Positions 31,317 through 35,395 of a DNA stretch of 35,395 bases are shown here, piece after piece. Under the pieces are notes generated by a model, which was not told the origin of the DNA, made no database searches, and was given only the letters and a program-made list of their open reading frames with translations. The stretch is from JBHGYD01 sp041920415 (GTDB lineage: Bacteria; Bacillota; Bacilli; Bacillales; Anoxybacillaceae). Position 1 is the first letter of the stretch. Every line of letters begins with the position of its first letter. A program made the translations under genes and the position numbers. The stretch covers positions 1 through 35,395 of the forward strand of contig JBHGYD010000024.1 of the NCBI GenBank assembly GCA_041920415.1. The letters run 5' to 3'.

Positions 31317-32435
31317 CTATTTTCTGGACATAATACCAAAACTATAATTATTTTGTTCTTGAGCCGCTTGTTGAGAGAAACCAGGAGGATCAAGAGGAAG
31401 CTCGACGGTAAATTCTGCTCCTTCTCCTAGTTGGCTGCGGACGGAAATCTTTCCTTGATGTATGTCGACAATTTTACGAGCGATAGACAGCCCGAGCCCG
31501 CTGCCGCCAACGGCACGATTGCGGGATTTATCAGCTTTATAAAACCGCTCAAAGATGCGTGGTTGATCGTGCTCCGCAATTCCTGGCCCCGTGTCGGAAA
31601 TGGTGACGATGGCGAGTTTGCCATGGCGTTGAAGCTGTATCTGAATCGTCCCTCCTTTCGGTGTAAATTTGATGGCATTATGAATAAGGTTCAGCCACAC
31701 TTGGCTCATCAAATCTTCATCTGCCGTAATGACGACTTTTTCCAGCATCACACACATGTCCAATTCTTTTTCGGCCCACTGCGGCTCACATTTGAGGATC
31801 AGCGATTGCAGCTGTGTATCCAAACGGTACGATACCGGATGGAACGGATACCGATCCGAGTCCAACATAGCTAGCCGCAGCAAATTATCGCTCAATTTCG
31901 ATAGCCGAACGCACTCGGTTTCAATAATGTCAAGATAGCGTATCCGTTGCTCATGGCTAAGGTTCTCGTTTTTTAGTGCTCGAGCAAACCCTCTAATCGA
32001 GGTAAGCGGCGAGCCGATTTCATGAGAAACGTTCGAGATAAATTCCTGCCGCATCTCCTCCATCGCTTTCAAATTCGCTGCCATATCGTTGATGCCCTCG
32101 ACTAGTTCCGTAAACGGGTGATTTCGCTCGTTCCATCCGTCAAGGGTAACACGAAAATCTCCTTTCGCGATTCGGTTGATAGCATCCATCATGTCTTGCC
32201 AAAACAATTTTTCTCGCTTTCGTATAAAGGGGCTGATCAAGCTCATGCTTATGCCAAATAAAAAGAAGCCGAGGATGGAAGTGATGATTTGCCGAGCTAA
32301 TTCTTGCGGCTGCCAAGCGAACCGAGCGTAAACCGCTTCCGTGATGAAATAAGCAACTGTCCAGAAAAAGCTGATCATCGCGGTTACTGCAATAACGGTT
32401 AGTATGACCTTAATAACGAACCATAGCCGCTTCAT
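31317..32435 (-). CDS. Sensor histidine kinase
   Basis: Membrane-bound two-component kinase of 372 residues. TM1 is about residues 7-31 and TM2 about 51-69, with only about 20 residues between them, so the extracellular sensor is very small. A HAMP-like linker runs from 70 to 125. The phospho-acceptor is H138 in NVSHEIGSPLTS, where the usual E-L-R-T-P is E-I-G-S-P. The ATP domain has the N box (NLIHNAIKF, N253), DTGPGIA at 281-287 and GSGLGLSIA at 311-319. Start ATG 32435 is 7 nt after GGAGG and overlaps the response-regulator stop (ATGA); GTG 32441 is too close to the ribosome site. A tiny sensor domain next to an ABC exporter suggests detection at the membrane, perhaps via the transporter. 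Confidence 0.93.
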   Translation of the reverse strand: MKRLWFVIKVILTVIAVTAMISFFWTVAYFITEAVYARFAWQPQELARQIITSILGFFLFGISMSLISPFIRKREKLFWQDMMDAINRIAKGDFRVTLDGWNERNHPFTELVEGINDMAANLKAMEEMRQEFISNVSHEIGSPLTSIRGFARALKNENLSHEQRIRYLDIIETECVRLSKLSDNLLRLAMLDSDRYPFHPVSYRLDTQLQSLILKCEPQWAEKELDMCVMLEKVVITADEDLMSQVWLNLIHNAIKFTPKGGTIQIQLQRHGKLAIVTISDTGPGIAEHDQPRIFERFYKADKSRNRAVGGSGLGLSIARKIVDIHQGKISVRSQLGEGAEFTVELPLDPPGFSQQAAQEQNNYSFGIMSRK

Positions 32436-33106
32436 TTGCACACCTCCAGCCGATAGCCGAGCCCTCGAATCGTTCGAATCATAAACAAATGGCTATGTTC
32501 CGAGAATCGTTCGCGCAGCCGTTTAATGTGCACGTCGACCGTTCGCTCATCCCCTTCATAATCATAGCCCCAAATTTGTTCAATCAGTTCATCGCGCGTA
32601 AACGTTTTTCCAGGGTAGCTAGCCAACTTAAACAGCAACTCAAATTCTTTAGGCGGCAATGTGAGCTCTTCGTCGCCTAAACGGCACTCGTACGTCTTGC
32701 GGTTTAACGATAAATGGCCGATTTGCACGATTTGCGACATCGCGATTCGATATCGTTTCAGCAGCGCCTTCACTCTGGCAACGAGTTCGAGCGGGTCGAA
32801 CGGTTTGACGAGATAATCGTCAGCGCCAAGTTCGAATCCTTTCACTTTCTGCGCCGTTTCTCCCTTAGCCGTCAGCATAAGCACTGGCAAATCGTAGTAT
32901 TTACGAAGTTCGCTACACAGCTCCCATCCGTCCATTTCGGGCATCATAATATCTATGACGACTAAATCCACTTTGACTGTTTCAAGCACTTGCAGCGCTT
33001 CTTTTCCATTCGCCGCTTCGTGTATGTCGAATCCTTCAAGGCTTAAAAAATGTCCCACGAGTTCCCGAATATGAGCGTCATCATCGACAACCAAGATTTG
33101 AGGCAT
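32432..33106 (-). CDS. OmpR/PhoB-family response regulator
   Basis: Cytoplasmic transcription factor of 224 residues. The receiver domain (1-115) has the acidic pocket D8-D10, phospho-acceptor D52 in VIDIMMPEMDG, the switch threonine in LMLTAKG and the lysine in YLVKPFDP. The C-terminal winged helix (about 130-222) shows PPKEFELLFKLASYPGKTF, the recognition region DERTVDVHIKRLRERF and IRTIRGLGYRLE. ATG 33106 is preceded by GAAAGGGG at 6 nt; ATG 33112 is possible but too close. Translationally coupled to the kinase. Probable target: the ABC operon just upstream. Confidence 0.93.
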   Translation of the reverse strand: MPQILVVDDDAHIRELVGHFLSLEGFDIHEAANGKEALQVLETVKVDLVVIDIMMPEMDGWELCSELRKYYDLPVLMLTAKGETAQKVKGFELGADDYLVKPFDPLELVARVKALLKRYRIAMSQIVQIGHLSLNRKTYECRLGDEELTLPPKEFELLFKLASYPGKTFTRDELIEQIWGYDYEGDERTVDVHIKRLRERFSEHSHLFMIRTIRGLGYRLEVCK

Positions 33107-33248
33107 CTTCATCCCCTTTCTTTTCCATTTGTTCGATCACCATTGTATCTGTTTCGTTCCGCGCTCGTAAACATCATCATATGGACGATGGAGCGATTCA
33201 GTATGGTTGGCAAGCGTTTGCGCCCAACGCAAAAGTGAACGTGCTCGC

Positions 33249-33284
33249 TTGGATATCGTGCACGGCTTCGTACACGATATCCAA
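33249..33284. repeat. Long inverted repeat between the ABC operon and the two-component genes
   Basis: TTGGATATCGTG (33249-33260) and CACGATATCCAA (33273-33284) are perfect complements. The inner bases also pair with one mismatch, giving a stem of about 19 bp. It begins 7 nt after the permease stop on the minus strand but has no T tract in that direction (TTTTAT is on the plus side). Confidence 0.7.
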
Positions 33285-33291
33285 TTTTATG

Positions 33292-34107
33292 TTATGCCCG
33301 GCGCATATATACACGCACCGTGATGGGGGCAAAGATTGCCACAATGACAATGGCTCCGATCAAGGAGATCGCGAAATCCGTGCCAATCGTGCCAGCATTC
33401 GTCAAATCGCGGACGGCAGTAATCATATGCGAGATCGGATTGATTTTCACGAACCATTGAAGCCAATCGGGCATTGTCTCGACCGGTACAAACGCATTAG
33501 AGAGAAACATGAGTGGAAACAGTGCAAGCATCGAGATCCCTTGCACACTTGAAGCATTGCGCGCAATCACGCCAAAAAAGGCGAAGATCCAGCTGATGGC
33601 CCAAGTGCATCCAATCACGAAAACGGCAGCGAGCGCAACGTACCCGAAGCCTCCTTCGGGGCGGTAGCCGATGATATATCCCATAGCGAAAGTAAGTACG
33701 GTCGCGATGGTATACCGGATCGTATCTGCCAACAAGGCTCCTGCCAACGGGGCCATGCGCGCGATCGGCAATGACTTGAATCGGTCAAATACCCCCTTGT
33801 CCATGTCCTCACGCAGCTGAACTCCCGTGGCCACGGAAGCCCCAATCAACGTCTGCACGAGGATGGCAGGAATGATGATCGGCAAGTAGTTATGCACATT
33901 TCCAGCGATGGCTCCGCCAAAGATGTAGGTAAACATGAGAGTGAAGATGATCGGCTGGAGCGTGATGTCGAACCATTGCTCGGGTGTGCGCCGAACCTTA
34001 AGCAAGCTTCGATAGGCCATCGTAAGCGAGTTGCGCACCGCTTGGCTAAAGCTCGTATAGTTTTTCAGTTGACGGTTAGCAGCTAATTTAGGAGAAGTAC
34101 TTTTCAT
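33292..34107 (-). CDS. ABC-2 type exporter permease, DrrB-like
   Basis: Membrane subunit of a DrrAB-type exporter, 271 residues with six membrane helices. The N-terminal cytoplasmic part has RNSLTMAYRSLLKVRRTPEQ, typical of DrrB. Then comes helix 1 (IIFTLMFTYIFGGAI), the conserved MDKGVFDRFKSLPIARMAP loop, and the C-terminal NAFVPVETMPDWLQWFVKIN motif. The start overlaps the ATPase stop (ATGA, 34104-34107), so the two are coupled. Codon third positions are markedly richer in G/C than in the yug genes. Confidence 0.92.
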   Translation of the reverse strand: MKSTSPKLAANRQLKNYTSFSQAVRNSLTMAYRSLLKVRRTPEQWFDITLQPIIFTLMFTYIFGGAIAGNVHNYLPIIIPAILVQTLIGASVATGVQLREDMDKGVFDRFKSLPIARMAPLAGALLADTIRYTIATVLTFAMGYIIGYRPEGGFGYVALAAVFVIGCTWAISWIFAFFGVIARNASSVQGISMLALFPLMFLSNAFVPVETMPDWLQWFVKINPISHMITAVRDLTNAGTIGTDFAISLIGAIVIVAIFAPITVRVYMRRA

Positions 34108-35129
34108 GCTCTTCTTACCTCCCTCACGTCGTTGGATTCATCAGACTCCTTTGATGTCTTTTTCACTCCATGGCCAGTAATGGTCAGAAAGACCTCGTCA
34201 AGGGTCGGTTTTTGGACACTCAACTCGGCTAGGCGGATTCCCTCTTCACGGAGGGCGACAAGCAGATCGGTGACTCGGTCAGCGTCCGCCATCGGTGCCG
34301 TGATGTTCCCTGTTTCCAACGATACATTGGATCGGACTTTGAGTACCTGTTCAATCGTTCGCCGGGTGCTTTCGATGTCCTGTGGATTTTGGAGCTTCAA
34401 TTGCAATGACGAATGGCCCACTGATGCTTTTAATTCATCTGGGGTGCCTTCGGCGACGACCCTGCCATGATCAATAACGGCGATCCGGTCCGCTAATTCA
34501 TCAGCCTCTTGTAAGTACTGCGTCGTTAATAGTACGGTTGTCCCCATTTTTACCAATCGACGGATGGTATCCCACATTTGATTGCGCGTGCGTGGATCCA
34601 ATCCTGTCGTCGGTTCGTCTAGGAAGATGAGCGGTGGTTGTGCAATGAGACTTGCAGCCAAATCGAGACGTCGCCGCATGCCGCCGGAGAAATGTTTCAA
34701 CGGACGTTTTGCCGCCTCCGTTAAACCAAATTCCTCCAACAATTCTGCGGCTTTACGCCGTGCCTCTGCACGGCCCAACCCCAGCAGCCGGGAAAAGATA
34801 ATCAGATTCTCTGTAGCACTGAGCGACTCATCAACCGATGCGTACTGGCCGGTTACGCCAATCAGTTGGCGTACGATTTGCGGTTGCTTCACTACATCAT
34901 AACCAAAGATACGCACCGAACCTGCGTCCGGTCGCAATAAGGTGGCCAGCATTCTGATGGTAGTCGTCTTGCCTGCCCCATTGGGCCCAAGCACGCCGTA
35001 GATCGTACCAGCGCGCACATTCAGATTGAGACCGTCAACCGTTCGATGGTCGCCAAACGTTTTCACGAGTCCGTGCGCTTCAACGGCCCAATCCCCATTG
35101 TTAGGCATTGTTCGGTGTATATGTCCCAT
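34104..35129 (-). CDS. ABC exporter ATP-binding protein, DrrA-like
   Basis: Nucleotide-binding subunit of 341 residues. Walker A is GPNGAGKTTT, the Q-loop is VTGQYASVDE, the ABC signature is FSGGMRRRLDLA, Walker B is LIFLDEPTTGLDPRTRNQMW and the H-loop region is LLTTQYLQEAD. The C-terminal extension (from about 240) ends with ELSVQKPTLDEVFLTITGHG, the DrrA-type tail motif. AGGAGG lies 7 nt before ATG 35129; the frame continues to 35204 but without a ribosome site. With the permease it should export a hydrophobic compound such as an antibiotic; the substrate is unknown. Confidence 0.93.
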   Translation of the reverse strand: MGHIHRTMPNNGDWAVEAHGLVKTFGDHRTVDGLNLNVRAGTIYGVLGPNGAGKTTTIRMLATLLRPDAGSVRIFGYDVVKQPQIVRQLIGVTGQYASVDESLSATENLIIFSRLLGLGRAEARRKAAELLEEFGLTEAAKRPLKHFSGGMRRRLDLAASLIAQPPLIFLDEPTTGLDPRTRNQMWDTIRRLVKMGTTVLLTTQYLQEADELADRIAVIDHGRVVAEGTPDELKASVGHSSLQLKLQNPQDIESTRRTIEQVLKVRSNVSLETGNITAPMADADRVTDLLVALREEGIRLAELSVQKPTLDEVFLTITGHGVKKTSKESDESNDVREVRRA

Positions 35130-35395
35130 TTCCATTCCTCCTTGTATAGTCAGTTTAGAAAGATTTTTTAAGAGCCTCACTTGATTTTCTATGGCTGAGT
35201 ACATAGAGAAGATAACATGCTTTTATGAACTGAATATGAACAATGGGGACAGTAACAGCGTACTATGTCAATAAGAAATTTTAAAAATTTAAGCATAGGA
35301 AATACACCTTACGTAAATAAATGTAAAAATATTACAATAAGCAACTGACAGAAAACCACTATATATGAATCTCGCTCTTCTCGAACCTGAATGGA
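35130..35395 (-). other. Leader and upstream region of the ABC operon
   Basis: No gene is recognisable up to the window edge. On the minus strand a TTGACA (35271-35266) lies about 140 nt before the start codon, but no good -10 follows at 17 nt. The region is much more AT-rich than the genes it precedes. Confidence 0.4.

Noticed and set aside
1..35395. CRISPR array, prophage or complete mobile element
   Set aside because: I saw no regularly spaced direct repeats of CRISPR length, no phage structural genes and no transposase anywhere in the window.

Overview
The window looks like a chromosomal segment of a moderately AT-rich, endospore-forming, Gram-positive Bacillaceae. Gene content and order closely match the Bacillus subtilis yum/yui/yug neighbourhood, and protein character plus single-copy layout suggest an Anoxybacillus/Geobacillus-type thermophile. 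The genus is inference; an SspH-type spore protein and KapD support a spore former. Strong Shine-Dalgarno sequences and hairpin-plus-T terminators make most starts and ends clear, and several genes use TTG or GTG starts.

Layout. 1-281: no convincing gene; a bidirectional terminator. 282-4847: divergent yumC (ferredoxin/flavodoxin-NADP reductase) and yumB (NDH-2-like dehydrogenase), a Nudix hydrolase, and yuiA-yuiB-yuiC. 4953-6242: a BtuF-like protein without signal peptide, divergent from a DUF309 gene. 6309-9633: pepA, then a DUF47 regulator plus Pit phosphate transporter behind an 11-bp-phased PhoP-box array. 9675-13736 (minus strand): bioY behind a BirA-type operator, a hypothetical gene, an ArsB/NhaD-type transporter, a zinc-ribbon protein and an orphan ModA lipoprotein; a 52-codon plus-strand ORF sits between. 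13987-18998: kapD, a small membrane protein, a Cu/Zn SOD lipoprotein, patB, yugE and the alaR-alaT operon. 19110-25363: an XRE regulator, yugI, yuzA, yugJ (alcohol dehydrogenase), pgi, yugN, yugO (K+ channel), sspH and a small acidic protein. 25635-29837: a SEC-C/TPR protein, an MFS exporter, a GNAT acetyltransferase and a small protein. 30132-30204: tRNA-Ala(GGC).

Right end. From about 30.2 kb the character changes: a decayed asparagine synthetase fragment, leftover terminators, then a four-gene minus-strand module visibly richer in G+C. It contains a DrrA/DrrB-type ABC exporter followed by an OmpR-type response regulator and a histidine kinase. This part looks acquired, unlike the conserved backbone to its left.

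Regulation readable from sequence: a Rex-like site before yumB, a PhoP array before pit, a BirA operator on bioY, an AlaR-like inverted repeat before alaR, a cre-like site before pgi and a CodY-like box before yuiA. No CRISPR array, complete insertion sequence or prophage was seen. The most interesting items are the PhoP array, the BirA operator, the Rex-like site, the SEC-C/TFIIB-like/TPR protein, the fully liganded SodC and the foreign-looking exporter/two-component module.
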